From the NCBI RefSeq assembly GCF_000382345.1, contig NZ_KB908094.1, positions 45,747 to 109,746 on the forward strand: DNA of 64,000 nt, read 5' to 3'. Shown here in pieces: positions 1 through 9,122 of this stretch. The DNA is from Massilia niastensis DSM 21313 (GTDB taxonomy: Bacteria; Pseudomonadota; Gammaproteobacteria; Burkholderiales; Burkholderiaceae_D). The translations under genes were made by a program, and so were the position numbers. The notes under the pieces are model-generated. The model was given only the letters and a program-made list of their open reading frames with translations. It did no database searches and had not been told where the DNA came from. The stretch's first letter is position 1. Every line of letters starts with the position of its first letter.

Positions 1-1
1 C

Positions 2-337
2 GAAGGCCCCGGCCTGTTCAGTTTCGTGCTGGGCGTGAAATACGGCTTCGATGCCAGCCCGCAGACGATGGCGTATGCCCGCAGCCTGCTCCCGCAGGGC
101 GCCATCTGGACCGGCTTCGGGTTGGGGCGCCAGGAATTCCCGATGGTTGCCCAGTCGTGGCTGCTGGGAGGCCACGTCCGCGTGGGCTTCGAGGACAACC
201 TGTACATGGCCGCCGGCGTGCTCGCCAAGGACAACGCGGAACTGGTCACGCGCGCACGGCTCATCGTCGAATCGCTCGGAGGCGCCATCGCAACGCCGGG
301 CGAAGCACGCGCCATGCTGGGACTCCGGCAAGTTTGA
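2..337 (+). CDS. beta-keto acid cleavage enzyme (BKACE), C-terminal part
   Basis: The reading frame is open from the first bases of the window, so the 5' end lies outside; about 112 residues remain. The visible part (YGFDASPQTMAYARSLLP, then VGFEDNLYMAAGVLAKDN) matches the C-terminal part of the BKACE (DUF849, 3-keto-5-aminohexanoate cleavage) family. These zinc enzymes use acetyl-CoA to split a beta-keto acid into acetoacetate and an acyl-CoA. The substrate cannot be read from this fragment. It is the first visible gene of a rightward run with an MDR oxidoreductase, a cupin, a DctA-type carrier and a porin, which suggests catabolism of an imported organic acid. Family assignment is firm; the pathway is inferred. 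Confidence 0.85.
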   Translation, partial: EGPGLFSFVLGVKYGFDASPQTMAYARSLLPQGAIWTGFGLGRQEFPMVAQSWLLGGHVRVGFEDNLYMAAGVLAKDNAELVTRARLIVESLGGAIATPGEARAMLGLRQV

Positions 338-386
338 CCCACTCACGACGACATCAAACCATTCAACGAAAATCAAGGAGCAGACA

Positions 387-1373
387 ATGAACACCATCCG
401 TGTAACGGCCAAGGCCGCGAACATCGACGCACTCGCGCCTGACATCGAAACCCGCGCCGCGCCGCGGCCCGGCCCCGGCCAGTGCGTCATCGAGATACAC
501 AGCGCCGGGGTCAACCCGAGCGACGTGAAAGCGGCGCTCGGCGCGATGCCGCACGCCGTATGGCCGCGCACGCCCGGCCGCGACTACGCCGGCATCGTCA
601 TCGACGGGCCTGCCGAGCTGCTGGGCATGGAAGTGTGGGGCAGCGGCGGTGAGCTGGGCATTCGCCGCGACGGGACCCACGCGCGCTACCTGGTGCTCGA
701 CATCGAAGCGGTCCGGGCCAAGCCGAACAACATCTCGATGGTCGAAGCCGGCGCGATCGGCGTGCCGTTCATCACCGCCTACGAGGGCCTGCGCCGCGCC
801 GGCCTGCCGCAAGAAGGCGACAATGTCCTCGTCCTCGGCGGCAACGGCAAGGTTGGCCAGGCAACGATCCAGCTGGCGACGCAAGCCGGGGCCCGTGTCT
901 TTGCCGTGGAACGAACGAAGGAAGACTATATTGGTCACGCGAGCGGCCCCGTCGAGATGATCGGCGCGGACAGCACCGATATCGCGGCCCATGTACGCGA
1001 CATGACCGGTGGACACGGCGCGGACATCGTCTATAACACCGTGGGCAGCCCGTATTTTGAACAGGCCAACGCGGCGATGGCGGTCGGAGCGCGCCAGATT
1101 TTCATCTCGACGATCGAGCGTCCGGTCCCGTTCGACATCTTCAATTTCTATCGCGGCCAGCACACCTATGTCGGCATCGATACCCTGGCGCTCGATTCGC
1201 TGGCCTGCGCGCGCATTCTCGACGCACTGACGCCTGGCTTCGTGGCCGGTACGCTGCAACCCTTCCCTGTCGGCCCGGACACCATTTACAGCCTGCGGGA
1301 CGCGGCGGCCGCCTACCGCGCCGTGCTCGGCGGCGCCCGCGAGCGTGTCGTCCTCGAACCGGGGCGCGCATGA
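387..1373 (+). CDS. zinc-independent medium-chain dehydrogenase/quinone oxidoreductase-like protein
   Basis: A 328-residue MDR-superfamily protein. The N-terminal GroES-like domain contains SAGVNPSDVKAALG and GRDYAGIV; the Rossmann domain has the nucleotide-binding motif VLGGNGKVGQ near residue 150. The usual structural-zinc cysteines of alcohol dehydrogenases are absent, as in quinone oxidoreductases. The frame is open far upstream, but the ATG at 387 is preceded by AAGGAG and starts with typical MDR sequence, so it is preferred over in-frame codons inside the BKACE gene. It lies 49 bp after the BKACE gene and overlaps the cupin gene by 4 bp (ATGA), so the three are probably co-transcribed. 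Substrate unknown. Confidence 0.85.
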   Translation: MNTIRVTAKAANIDALAPDIETRAAPRPGPGQCVIEIHSAGVNPSDVKAALGAMPHAVWPRTPGRDYAGIVIDGPAELLGMEVWGSGGELGIRRDGTHARYLVLDIEAVRAKPNNISMVEAGAIGVPFITAYEGLRRAGLPQEGDNVLVLGGNGKVGQATIQLATQAGARVFAVERTKEDYIGHASGPVEMIGADSTDIAAHVRDMTGGHGADIVYNTVGSPYFEQANAAMAVGARQIFISTIERPVPFDIFNFYRGQHTYVGIDTLALDSLACARILDALTPGFVAGTLQPFPVGPDTIYSLRDAAAAYRAVLGGARERVVLEPGRA

Positions 1374-1714
1374 ACATCACGCGCTATGGGAGCGCGCCGC
1401 GCTATCACCCGCCCAAGCACGAAGGGATGAGCTGCCTGCGCCTGCAGGGGCACGAAGCCGGTCCCTCTTCCGACCTCTGGCTTGGCCTGTCCCACCTGCT
1501 GCCAGGCGGCGGCACCACGCTCGACGCCTCCGGCGTCGAGAAGATGTACGTCGTACTGGACGGCGAAGTGACCATCCGTACCGGGGAGGACGAATGCGTC
1601 CTGCAGCGCTTCGACTCCGTGCGGCTGGCTCCAGGAGAACAACGTCAACTGATCAATAACACGAATCAACCCGCCAGCATCCTGCTGGCGATGCCGTACA
1701 CCGCACCAACATAA
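1370..1714 (+). CDS. cupin-domain protein
   Basis: A 114-residue single-cupin protein. The barrel is recognisable from [23 protein letters not shown], where the usual first-motif histidines are not all present, followed by [11 protein letters not shown] and the second-motif region [15 protein letters not shown]. Small cupins of this kind are often isomerases or accessory proteins in carboxylic-acid catabolism. The start codon overlaps the stop of the preceding MDR gene (ATGA), which indicates translational coupling. Because metal-binding residues are incomplete, a catalytic role is uncertain; a ligand-binding or stabilising role is equally possible. Confidence 0.8.
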   Translation: MNITRYGSAPRYHPPKHEGMSCLRLQGHEAGPSSDLWLGLSHLLPGGGTTLDASGVEKMYVVLDGEVTIRTGEDECVLQRFDSVRLAPGEQRQLINNTNQPASILLAMPYTAPT

Positions 1715-1755
1715 ACATCACGAATCATATCGGCCACTTTGCTGGAGGAGACATC

Positions 1756-3066
1756 ATGATCGTCATAGATGCAAACGGAACGGATCCAGGCGGCATGGCA
1801 AGTGCAGCAATGCCTGTCAAGAGAAAGAAACGGTTTTACGAAGTACTCTATGTGCAGGTGCTGATTGCCATTGCGGCCGGCATCCTGCTCGGCCACTTCG
1901 ACGCGAAGCTGGCGATCGACATGAAGCCTCTTGGCGACGCTTTCATCAAGCTCATCAAAATGCTGATTGGCCCGATCATTTTCTGCACGGTCGTCAGCGG
2001 CATCGCCGGCATGCAGGACATACGCAAGGTCGGCCGCATCGGGTGCAAGGCCTTGCTGTATTTCGAAATCGTCTCGACCCTCGCCCTGTTCATCGGCCTG
2101 GCGGTGGCGAACGTCGTTCGTCCAGGCGACGGCTTCAACGTCAACCCGGCGACACTGGACGGCGGCGCGGTCAGCGAGTACGTGGGCAAGGCGCAGCATC
2201 TGAGCGCAAAGGACTTCTTCATGAATATCATCCCCACGACCGTGGCGGATGCGTTCACCAAAGGGGACGTGCTGCAGGTGCTGCTTATCTCCTTGCTGTT
2301 CGGGTTCGCCCTTGCGGCGATGGGCCCCCGCGCCAAGCCGGCGACCGACATGATCGACACCGCATCGCACACGATCTTTGGGGCCATCAGGTTCCTCATG
2401 TACTTTGCACCGATCGGCGCATTCGGCGCGATGGCATTCACCGTAGGCAAGTACGGCGTGACCTCGCTGGCGCCGCTGTTGAAACTGATCGGTACTTTCT
2501 ACCTGACGTCCATCCTGTTCGTGTTCATCGTACTGGGCGTGATCGCGCGCATCGCCGGGTTCCGGATCGGCCGCTTCCTTGTCTATATCAAGGAAGAGAT
2601 TTTCCTGGTGTTCGGAACGAGTTCGTCGGACACGGCCCTGCCGACGCTGATGAGCAAACTCGAAAAGCTCGGCTGCTCGAAGTCGCTCGTCGGCCTGATC
2701 GTCCCGACCGGCTATACCTTCAATACCGACGGCACCAATATCTATATGACGATGGCGGCGCTGTTCGTGGCCCAGGCCACCAACATCGAGCTCAGCTTCC
2801 TGCAGCAAATGGCGATCCTGAGTGTGGCCATGCTCACGTCGAAGGGTGCGAGCGGCGTACAGGGGGCGGCTTTCATCGCCCTGGTGAGCACGCTGGCTGT
2901 CGTGCCGACCATTCCGGTTGCGGGCATGGCTCTGATCTTGGGCATCGACCGCTTCATGAGCGAAGCCCGTGCGCTCGTCAACATGATCGGCAATGGCGTG
3001 GCGACAGTCGTCATGGCGCGCTGGGAGGGAGAACTGAGCGAGGAGCAGCTCGAGACGCTGCGCTAG
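1756..3066 (+). CDS. dicarboxylate/amino acid:cation symporter (DctA/GltP family)
   Basis: A 436-residue inner-membrane carrier of the DAACS family, close to the usual DctA length. Recognisable are the conserved early segment [19 protein letters not shown], the first re-entrant hairpin with its serine-rich motif ([18 protein letters not shown]) and the substrate/Na+ site segment [18 protein letters not shown]. It would import C4-dicarboxylates or related anions with Na+ or H+. The ATG at 1756 has a strong GGAGGAG ribosome site; the roughly 30-residue N-terminal extension before the first helix is a little longer than in typical DctA. It follows the cupin gene by 41 bp and precedes a porin, suggesting an uptake route for the operon substrate. 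Confidence 0.88.
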   Translation: MIVIDANGTDPGGMASAAMPVKRKKRFYEVLYVQVLIAIAAGILLGHFDAKLAIDMKPLGDAFIKLIKMLIGPIIFCTVVSGIAGMQDIRKVGRIGCKALLYFEIVSTLALFIGLAVANVVRPGDGFNVNPATLDGGAVSEYVGKAQHLSAKDFFMNIIPTTVADAFTKGDVLQVLLISLLFGFALAAMGPRAKPATDMIDTASHTIFGAIRFLMYFAPIGAFGAMAFTVGKYGVTSLAPLLKLIGTFYLTSILFVFIVLGVIARIAGFRIGRFLVYIKEEIFLVFGTSSSDTALPTLMSKLEKLGCSKSLVGLIVPTGYTFNTDGTNIYMTMAALFVAQATNIELSFLQQMAILSVAMLTSKGASGVQGAAFIALVSTLAVVPTIPVAGMALILGIDRFMSEARALVNMIGNGVATVVMARWEGELSEEQLETLR

Positions 3067-3146
3067 GGATGAAGTCCAGGTCAGCCGCTCCGCAATGGAA
3101 GGCTGCCGCTTCGTTCTTGAAAATAACCAGAACAAGGAGATGATCG

Positions 3147-4238
3147 ATGCACCCAACATTTCACTTCAGTGTCATCGCATGCACGGCAATGTGCGCCGCC
3201 GGCGCGCATGCACAAACAAATGTACAGATTTATGGCCGGCTGAACGTATCGGTCGAGCGTGTAGAGACCTCAGCCAACAGCGCAGGCCGGGACGTGAGCC
3301 TGTCGCGCCTCTCGAACAACCGCTCCGTCCTGGGCTTCCGCGGCACCGAGGATCTCGGTGGCGGCCTGAAGGCGATCTTCCAGATCGAGGGCACCATCTC
3401 GCCCGATACCGGCGCCGGCGCGATCGCGCAGCGTGATACGCGGGTCGGCCTGCAAGGCGAGTTCGGCACCGTGTTTGTTGGCCACTGGGTCACCGCATAC
3501 AACGGCGCCACGTCCGGACTGGATCCCTTCTATCCGACGACGGCAGGCTATATGAGTATCATGGGCAACGGTTCTGCATCGTCGGTGGACAATGTCAACG
3601 ACACCGCGTCATTCGACCGCCGACAGGCAAACTCCGTGCATTACTGGACGCGCCCCTGGAATGGCGTGACGCTGCGGCTCACCCATGGCCTGAACGAGGA
3701 GCGGCCGGCGAATGGCGCCAAGCCCTCGCTGACGTCACTGGCCGGCATCTATGAACAGGGTCCCTGGTATGCGACGCTGGCGCACGAGCGTCATCATGAG
3801 TACCAGGGACCCGGGCGCAACGACACGGGCACCAAGATTGGTCTCGCATACAAGTTCGGCAATACCCGGATCGCTGGCGTGGCGGAGAAATTGAAGTACG
3901 AGACGGCGACCGGGGACCTGGAGCAAACGGCTTACTACCTGTCGCTGACGCACCAGATCGGGCCGCATGGCCTGCGTGCCGGCGTGGCCCGGACCAGCGG
4001 AGGCAAAGGCGCGTCGACGAGCAATATCGGCTACTTGCTTGGCGGACCCGACACTGGTGCCACCCATGCAACGCTTGGCTATGAGTACACACTGTCGAAG
4101 CGTACCAGCGTGTACGCCTACTACACTCACCTGGACAACGAGCGCAACGCTGTTCATGACTTTGCGATCAACAGTCTTACCGTCGGTCCTGGTGCCACGC
4201 TCAAGGGAGCTGCGCTCGGCCTGCGACATGGCTTCTGA
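3147..4238 (+). CDS. Gram-negative porin (Omp32/OmpC-like, betaproteobacterial type)
   Basis: A 363-residue outer-membrane porin. A signal peptide ends at about AGAHAQ (residue 22), followed by the typical first strand NVQIYGRLNVSVE. GFRGTEDLGGGLKAIFQIEG is the hallmark motif of the betaproteobacterial general porin family, and the chain ends in an aromatic residue (RHGF) as expected for BAM recognition. The start at 3147 has an AAGGAG site. It is the last gene of the rightward operon and probably lets the substrate of the DctA-like carrier across the outer membrane. It faces a second porin of the IAA cluster, with a hairpin between them. Confidence 0.92.
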   Translation: MHPTFHFSVIACTAMCAAGAHAQTNVQIYGRLNVSVERVETSANSAGRDVSLSRLSNNRSVLGFRGTEDLGGGLKAIFQIEGTISPDTGAGAIAQRDTRVGLQGEFGTVFVGHWVTAYNGATSGLDPFYPTTAGYMSIMGNGSASSVDNVNDTASFDRRQANSVHYWTRPWNGVTLRLTHGLNEERPANGAKPSLTSLAGIYEQGPWYATLAHERHHEYQGPGRNDTGTKIGLAYKFGNTRIAGVAEKLKYETATGDLEQTAYYLSLTHQIGPHGLRAGVARTSGGKGASTSNIGYLLGGPDTGATHATLGYEYTLSKRTSVYAYYTHLDNERNAVHDFAINSLTVGPGATLKGAALGLRHGF

Positions 4239-4334
4239 AGGGAAGGCGCCACTCAGCTCCTTTAGCGCAGGCATGCCAGCACATCGAAGCTGACGCCTGC
4301 TCCAAAGCGTCCCGGCGGTTACATGCAAGTCAGG

Positions 4335-4370
4335 ATGGCGAGAGATGCGACCGTGCCGCACTCTCGCCAT
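4335..4370. terminator. bidirectional hairpin between convergent porin genes
   Basis: ATGGCGAGAG (4335-4344) pairs perfectly with CTCTCGCCAT (4361-4370). Inside, TGCG (4346-4349) pairs with CGCA (4357-4360), giving about 14 bp of stem. It lies between two convergent genes (stops at 4238 and 4445). There is no long T-run, so efficiency is uncertain. Confidence 0.6.
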
Positions 4371-4444
4371 TCATCGTTTGTCCGGCAGAGTCATCCGCGA
4401 GTCCATCGCCGCGGGTTCCCATCTTGCCGATCCTGCTTCCTGCA

Positions 4445-5476
4445 TCAGAAAATGTGACGCACACCAAGGATCAACGAGCGTGGATCCGCGTCTCTGGCCA
4501 CAGCCAGCGCCTGCCCCGTATTGCCGTTGATGCCGAACATGGAGCGCGACTCGTTACGTATGTGTGCAACACCGCCGTACAGCATCGTGCGCTTCGACAG
4601 GTTGTAGTCATAGCGCACGCTGAACGCCGTCGCGTCTGCATCCGCTACGCTCCGGTGGCGGAACCGCCCGGCATCGAGCAGCAGGAAGCCACGGCCTACC
4701 GGCACCTGCACGCCGATCTCCAGCGCATCGCTTTCGGTGGCATCGGTATCGTCCCGGCGCCCCTGGGCCAGTACCCCGACCTTGGCGAAGCCGAAGCTGT
4801 AGCTGGCCCCGCCGGCGTAGAACCGCTCCGTGTTGGATGCCGTCGTCTTGCGGGTTTCGACCGAGAACCCGGCCGACACCGGGCCACTGTCGTACTGCAG
4901 CGAAGCGCTGTTGATGTCGCCGACGTGGGAGCCGCCGGGCTGGCTGGCGTTCTCGCCAAGGGCATGGAAGACACGCGCCTTGAACCCTTTCACCGATGGC
5001 GAGACGTAGCTGATCGCATTGTTGACCCGCAGCGGCGCCACATCGGTGAAGTAATTCGACGCATTGCCCCATGCCAGGCCACCGCCAAGGCCGTAGGTCA
5101 CGATCGTGAAGAAGTTCGGAGAATACTGGCGGCCCAGCATCAGGTCGCCGGCGCGGGTGGACAAGCCCACCCATGCCTGGCGCCCGAACAGTACGCCGCC
5201 CTGCCCCGAACTGCCGTCGTCGACATTGATGCCCGCTTCCAGCATGAAGATCGCCTTCATCCCCGAACCCAGGTCCTCGCTTCCCCGGAACCCCAGGCGC
5301 GAGCCGGAAATGCCGCCGCTCTGGACGCGCTCGGCGCTCGCGCCGCCCGCCCGGCTGGCGTCGAGATAGGTGTCCAGGATGCCGAACACCGTCACGTTGC
5401 CCTGCGTCTGCGCCAGCACCGGCGCCGCCTGCAGCGCGGCCAGGATGGCGGCCGCCTTGATGATCTGCTTGCTCAT
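4445..5476 (-). CDS. porin of the IAA-degradation cluster
   Basis: A 343-residue betaproteobacterial porin. The signal peptide ends at APVLAQ (about residue 22), followed by NVTVFGILDTYLDAS, the family motif GFRGSEDLGSGMKAIFMLE and a C-terminal aromatic residue (VRHIF). The reading frame extends far upstream without a stop, but the ATG at 5476 overlaps the stop of the MFS gene (ATGA), so the two are translationally coupled. This places the porin at the end of the leftward iacA-iacB-iacE-tautomerase-catA-MFS transcript. It likely supplies outer-membrane passage for IAA or related aromatic acids. The substrate is inferred from context only. Confidence 0.9.
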   Translation of the reverse strand: MSKQIIKAAAILAALQAAPVLAQTQGNVTVFGILDTYLDASRAGGASAERVQSGGISGSRLGFRGSEDLGSGMKAIFMLEAGINVDDGSSGQGGVLFGRQAWVGLSTRAGDLMLGRQYSPNFFTIVTYGLGGGLAWGNASNYFTDVAPLRVNNAISYVSPSVKGFKARVFHALGENASQPGGSHVGDINSASLQYDSGPVSAGFSVETRKTTASNTERFYAGGASYSFGFAKVGVLAQGRRDDTDATESDALEIGVQVPVGRGFLLLDAGRFRHRSVADADATAFSVRYDYNLSKRTMLYGGVAHIRNESRSMFGINGNTGQALAVARDADPRSLILGVRHIF

Positions 5477-6819
5477 GCCTTGCCCTTCCCTGCGCCGCGG
5501 TTGGCCACGAACAGGACACCGGCGCTCAGTACCAGCACGACGCCCAGGCCGAGGAGCGCGGCATCCATGCTGCCGGTTGCCGTCTTGATCTGCCCGATTG
5601 CCCAGGGCGCCACGATGCCCGCGCTGGTGCCGAGGCTGCTGATGACGCCGATGCCGGCCGCACGGGATTCCTGCGGCAGGTGGACCGTCGGGATGGCCCA
5701 GAAGATCGGCAAGCCCGAATACAGGCCCACCGCCGCCACCGACAGCAGCGCCAGCGACACCGGCAGGCTGGCTGGATGCGTGGTCAGCACAGCGAGCGCG
5801 ATCGAGGCGCTGACGACGCAGGCCGCGAAGTACAGGGCATGGCGCCCCGAACGGTCCGCGCTGCGCGCCACCAGGATCACGCCGATGGCGCCGATGGTAT
5901 AGGGGATGACCGAGTACAGGCTCACCATCAGGACGTCGGTCACGCCGAAGTCGCGGATCATCAGGGGCATCCAGAAGCTCAGCGTCAGGGCCGCGCCGGT
6001 CACGGCGAAGTACGGGAAGGAGAACAGGTAGATGCGCGGATCGCGCAGACTCGCAGCCAGCGACTTGCCCGCCTTTCCGTGCACCTTGCCGCCGCCCTGC
6101 TCCAGGTTGGCCGCGATCCGGGCCTTCTCGGTCCTGCTCAGCCAGCCCGCTTCCTCCGGATAGTCCTTGAGGTAGAAGTAGGCGATCACGGCCAGCAGCA
6201 GCGCGGGCGATCCTTCGATGGCGAACATCCACTGCCAACCCTTCAGGCCCCACACGCCGGCCATGTCGCGCATGATCCAGCCCGATATCAGCCCGCCCAG
6301 GATGCCGGCCACGGCCACCCCGGCGAAGAAGTAGGACAGCACGGAGGCGCGGCGCAGCGGCGGATACCAGTAGGTCAGGTAGAGCACGATGCCGGGGAAG
6401 AAACCGGCTTCGAATACACCGAGCAGGAAGCGCAGGATGTAGAAATGCGTCGGCGTCGAGATGAACATCATGGACACCGAGGCGGCACCCCACAGGATCA
6501 TGATGCGCACAAAGGTCTTGCGCGCGCCATGTTTGGCCAGCAGCAGGTTGCTGGGCACTTCGAACAGCACGTAGCCGATATAGAACACCGCCGCGCCGAG
6601 GCCGTACATCGCGTCGCTGAAGCCCAGATCCTGCTTCAGCTGGAGCTGTGCGAACCCGACGTTGATGCGGTCGAGGAAGGCCACTACATAACAGATGAAA
6701 AGAAAAGGAATGATACGCAGTGAGATTTTTCTATAGAGCGCATCGTCCGCGTCGCGGGCCAGGCCTGGCCGCAACGCGCTTGCATCGGTGGTGTGATAGA
6801 TACTCGTTTCCGCCTTCAT
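5473..6819 (-). CDS. MFS transporter, anion:cation symporter (ACS) family
   Basis: A 448-residue carrier with about 12 membrane segments. The N-terminus contains FLDRINVGFAQLQLKQDLGFSD, and the loop after helix 2 has LLAKHGARK; both are typical of the ACS family (tartrate, phthalate and 4-hydroxyphenylacetate permeases). An ATG at 6849 is also open, but MKAETSIYHTT at 6819 is the better family-like start. It lies 176 bp after catA and overlaps the porin by 4 bp. ACS-type carriers are found in iac clusters of Paraburkholderia, so IAA uptake is the likely role, although the sequence alone does not define the substrate. Confidence 0.88.
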   Translation of the reverse strand: MKAETSIYHTTDASALRPGLARDADDALYRKISLRIIPFLFICYVVAFLDRINVGFAQLQLKQDLGFSDAMYGLGAAVFYIGYVLFEVPSNLLLAKHGARKTFVRIMILWGAASVSMMFISTPTHFYILRFLLGVFEAGFFPGIVLYLTYWYPPLRRASVLSYFFAGVAVAGILGGLISGWIMRDMAGVWGLKGWQWMFAIEGSPALLLAVIAYFYLKDYPEEAGWLSRTEKARIAANLEQGGGKVHGKAGKSLAASLRDPRIYLFSFPYFAVTGAALTLSFWMPLMIRDFGVTDVLMVSLYSVIPYTIGAIGVILVARSADRSGRHALYFAACVVSASIALAVLTTHPASLPVSLALLSVAAVGLYSGLPIFWAIPTVHLPQESRAAGIGVISSLGTSAGIVAPWAIGQIKTATGSMDAALLGLGVVLVLSAGVLFVANRGAGKGKA

Positions 6820-6995
6820 GATTGTGGCACCCCATTCGTGCGCGGTCATCCCGCGCTTGATTCATACGCCGGCCATGCCAGCATGACCGGATCATCAGGG
6901 AACGGCGCGGCGCGCGCGCCGCCACCGACCTTCGCTTCCACTCCATAACAACGCGCAGGCGGCCGGCGACACCGGCGGCCATGATGGATTCCCCG

Positions 6996-7907
6996 TCAGG
7001 CGCTGAAGTGGGCGCGCTCGACGTGGTCGGGCGGCAGGCCGTCGCGCCGGGCATGCAGGTCGAAGTCGAACTCGATGGCGTAGAACGGTGCGTCGACTTC
7101 ATGCGCGCGCAGCCGGGCCGGATCGGTGACCTTGACCAGTGGCGGCACCAGGCCTTCGCGGGTTGCGAACGCGAAGTCGTCCCACAGGTAGGGGTCGCCT
7201 TCGATGTTGATCTGCGTGGTCAGCTTGCGGTGGTCCGGGGCGGTCACGAAGAAGTGGATGTGCGCCGGACGGGTGCCATGGCGGCCGAGCAGCGTGAGCA
7301 GCTTGTCGGTGGCGCCTCCCGGAGGCACGCTGTAGCCGACCGGCACCTTGCTGCGGAAACGATAGCGGCCGTCGGCGTCGGTACGGATCGTGCGGCGCAG
7401 GTTGTAGGCCGTCTGGCCCGGGTCGAAGAAGGAATAGCCGCCCAGGTGGTTGGCATGCCAGACTTCGACCAGGGCGCCCGGCAGCGGCTTGCCGTCGGCG
7501 CCACGGACCTGTCCTCCCATGAACAGCACCTCGCCGGGCTGCTCGTCCTGGTCCAGGCGCGCGCTGCCCAGCGATTCGGGGGCGCCGGCCACGTACAGCG
7601 GACCTTCGATGGTGCGTGGGGTGCCGCCCGCCACGCCCTGGCGCGCCTCCTCCTCGTCGGTACGCAGGTCGAGGAAGTGCTCGAAGCCCAGGCCGGCGGC
7701 GATCAGTCCATATTCGCCGGAACGGCCGGCCTCGGTCAGGTAGCTCATCGCGCTCCAGAACTCGTGCGGCTGGATGTCGAATTCGTCGATCGTCACGAAC
7801 AGGTCGCGTACGATACGGTTGACGATGGCCTGGACGCGCGGGTTGCCGCTGTCCTTTTCGGTGCTCTCGATCTTGCGCAGCAGCGCGTCGATGGCGTTCT
7901 TGTCCAT
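6996..7907 (-). CDS. catA: catechol 1,2-dioxygenase (intradiol)
   Basis: A 303-residue intradiol dioxygenase that opens catechol to cis,cis-muconate using Fe(III). The N-terminal helical dimerisation domain is present (FWSAMSYLTEAGRSGEYGLIAAGLGFE). The iron ligands are visible: tyrosines in EGPLYVAGAP and PVGYSVPPGG, and two histidines in RPAHIHFFVTAPDH. Length is normal for CatA. It lies in the leftward iac arm, 30 bp after the tautomerase gene, and has a good ribosome site (AAAGGAGACA). Catechol is the product of the Iac pathway, so it continues the route. Muconate cycloisomerase (catB) and muconolactone isomerase (catC) are not in the window. Confidence 0.93.
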   Translation of the reverse strand: MDKNAIDALLRKIESTEKDSGNPRVQAIVNRIVRDLFVTIDEFDIQPHEFWSAMSYLTEAGRSGEYGLIAAGLGFEHFLDLRTDEEEARQGVAGGTPRTIEGPLYVAGAPESLGSARLDQDEQPGEVLFMGGQVRGADGKPLPGALVEVWHANHLGGYSFFDPGQTAYNLRRTIRTDADGRYRFRSKVPVGYSVPPGGATDKLLTLLGRHGTRPAHIHFFVTAPDHRKLTTQINIEGDPYLWDDFAFATREGLVPPLVKVTDPARLRAHEVDAPFYAIEFDFDLHARRDGLPPDHVERAHFSA

Positions 7908-7937
7908 GCTTGTCTCCTTTGGTTGTGTCAGTGTTGT

Positions 7938-8351
7938 TTAGCGATGGGCGACCAGGGCCGCGCGGCCGATGCCGCGGCCGAGCGCAAGGGCTGTCCGGCC
8001 GCCCAGCCCGAAGTCGGTGTTGGGCAGGTCCTGGATGAAGACCCGCACCACGCCTGGCGCCACGCCGATGACGGCGGATGCCGCCGTCAGGGCCTCGACC
8101 AGGCGCACTTTCTGCGCATCGGTGCGGCCGGCGATCAAAAAGGCCTGCAGCACGGCGCGCGGCGCCGTCGCCGCATGCGCGGGCTGTCCGGCGACGCCGA
8201 AGTGCGCGCGCGGGACTTCGCTCAGGATCACGCAGACCGATTCGACGGGAGCGTCGACCGATTCCACGACGGCATCCGTGAGCGCCGCGATCAGGCGCTC
8301 CTTCTGTCCATCGGGGTGGCCCGCCATGATGAATGCCTGGATTGTTGGCAT
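7938..8351 (-). CDS. tandem 4-oxalocrotonate tautomerase-like protein
   Basis: A 137-residue protein made of two 4-OT-like beta-alpha-beta units in one chain. Unit 1 (MPTIQAFIMAGHPDGQKERL) keeps the catalytic proline directly after the initiator Met. Unit 2 begins near residue 67 (RAVLQAFLIAGRTDAQKVRL) and cannot have an N-terminal proline. The two halves are clearly alike (QAFxIAGxxDxQKxRLxxALT). Single 4-OT chains are usually about 60-75 residues. It sits between iacE and catA (27 bp and 30 bp gaps), so it is probably part of the IAA operon. A keto-enol or dioxindole-type intermediate may be the substrate; this is inference. Confidence 0.85.
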   Translation of the reverse strand: MPTIQAFIMAGHPDGQKERLIAALTDAVVESVDAPVESVCVILSEVPRAHFGVAGQPAHAATAPRAVLQAFLIAGRTDAQKVRLVEALTAASAVIGVAPGVVRVFIQDLPNTDFGLGGRTALALGRGIGRAALVAHR

Positions 8352-8378
8352 TGCCTACCTTTCAATGTTCGCAGCCTG

Positions 8379-9119
8379 TCAGCGCATGAACAGGCCGCCG
8401 TTGATGTCCAGGCAGGCGCCGGTCGCGGAACCCGCTCCGCTGCTTGCCAGCAGGACGACGGCATCGGCGATGAAGCCCGGGTCGCCGAGCGAGCGCACCG
8501 GGATGGCCTGGGTGATCGCGGCCAGCTTGTCGGCCGGGACGCTCTCGTGCACGATCGGCAGGTCCAGCGGGCCGGGCGAGATCGCGTTGACCGTCACGCC
8601 GTGCGGCGCCAGTTCGCGCGCGAACACCTTGGTCAGGGTCAGCACCCCGCCCTTGGCCGCCGCGTAATGGGCGCCGGTGGCCGTGCCGCCGGTCTGGCCG
8701 GCGAGCGAGGCGATGTTCACGATGCGTCCGAAACCGCGCGCCGCGAAGGCCTGGCCGAACACCTGGCAGGCCAGGAACACGCTGCGCAGGTTCACCGCCA
8801 CCACCGCGTCGAACTCCTCGGGGCTGATCTCCATCAGGGCCGCGACCCGCGACTGGCCGGCATTGTTGACCAGCACGTCGGCGCCGCCCCAGCGCTCCTC
8901 CAGCAGCTTCCCGGCAGCCTCGAAATCGGCCTTGCTGCGCACATCCAGGCGCAGCGCCAGGGCATTCTCGCCCAGGCTCTCCGCCACCTTCGAGGCGGCG
9001 TCCAGGTCGAGATCGGCCAGCGCCACCCGGAACCCGGCGGCGTGCAGGCGCCGCGCCACCAACTCGCCGAGGCCGCGCGCGGCGCCGGTGACCAGCGCCA
9101 CCTTGTCGTTGCCGGCCAT
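8379..9119 (-). CDS. iacE: short-chain dehydrogenase of the IAA pathway
   Basis: A 246-residue classical SDR. It has the cofactor motif TGAARGLG near residue 12, NNAG near residue 90, the catalytic serine in NIASLAG, and Tyr-Lys in YAAAK, then NAISPGP. It starts 3 bp after iacB ends. In characterised iac clusters IacE is an SDR needed for conversion of the hydroxylated IAA intermediate toward dioxindole-3-acetate. The name rests on operon position beside iacA and iacB; sequence alone would only give an SDR. Confidence 0.85.
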   Translation of the reverse strand: MAGNDKVALVTGAARGLGELVARRLHAAGFRVALADLDLDAASKVAESLGENALALRLDVRSKADFEAAGKLLEERWGGADVLVNNAGQSRVAALMEISPEEFDAVVAVNLRSVFLACQVFGQAFAARGFGRIVNIASLAGQTGGTATGAHYAAAKGGVLTLTKVFARELAPHGVTVNAISPGPLDLPIVHESVPADKLAAITQAIPVRSLGDPGFIADAVVLLASSGAGSATGACLDINGGLFMR

Positions 9120-9122
9120 GGT

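Noticed and set aside
1666..3159. 497-codon minus-strand open frame
   Set aside because: Antisense to the DctA-like carrier; composition is rich in His, Asp and Arg as expected for a shadow.
4424..5902. 492-codon plus-strand open frame
   Set aside because: Antisense to the porin and the end of the MFS gene, with no recognisable domain.
6900..6980. GC-rich palindromes between catA and the MFS gene
   Set aside because: Short arms (GCCGG/CCGGC, GGCG/CGCC) are expected by chance at this GC content.
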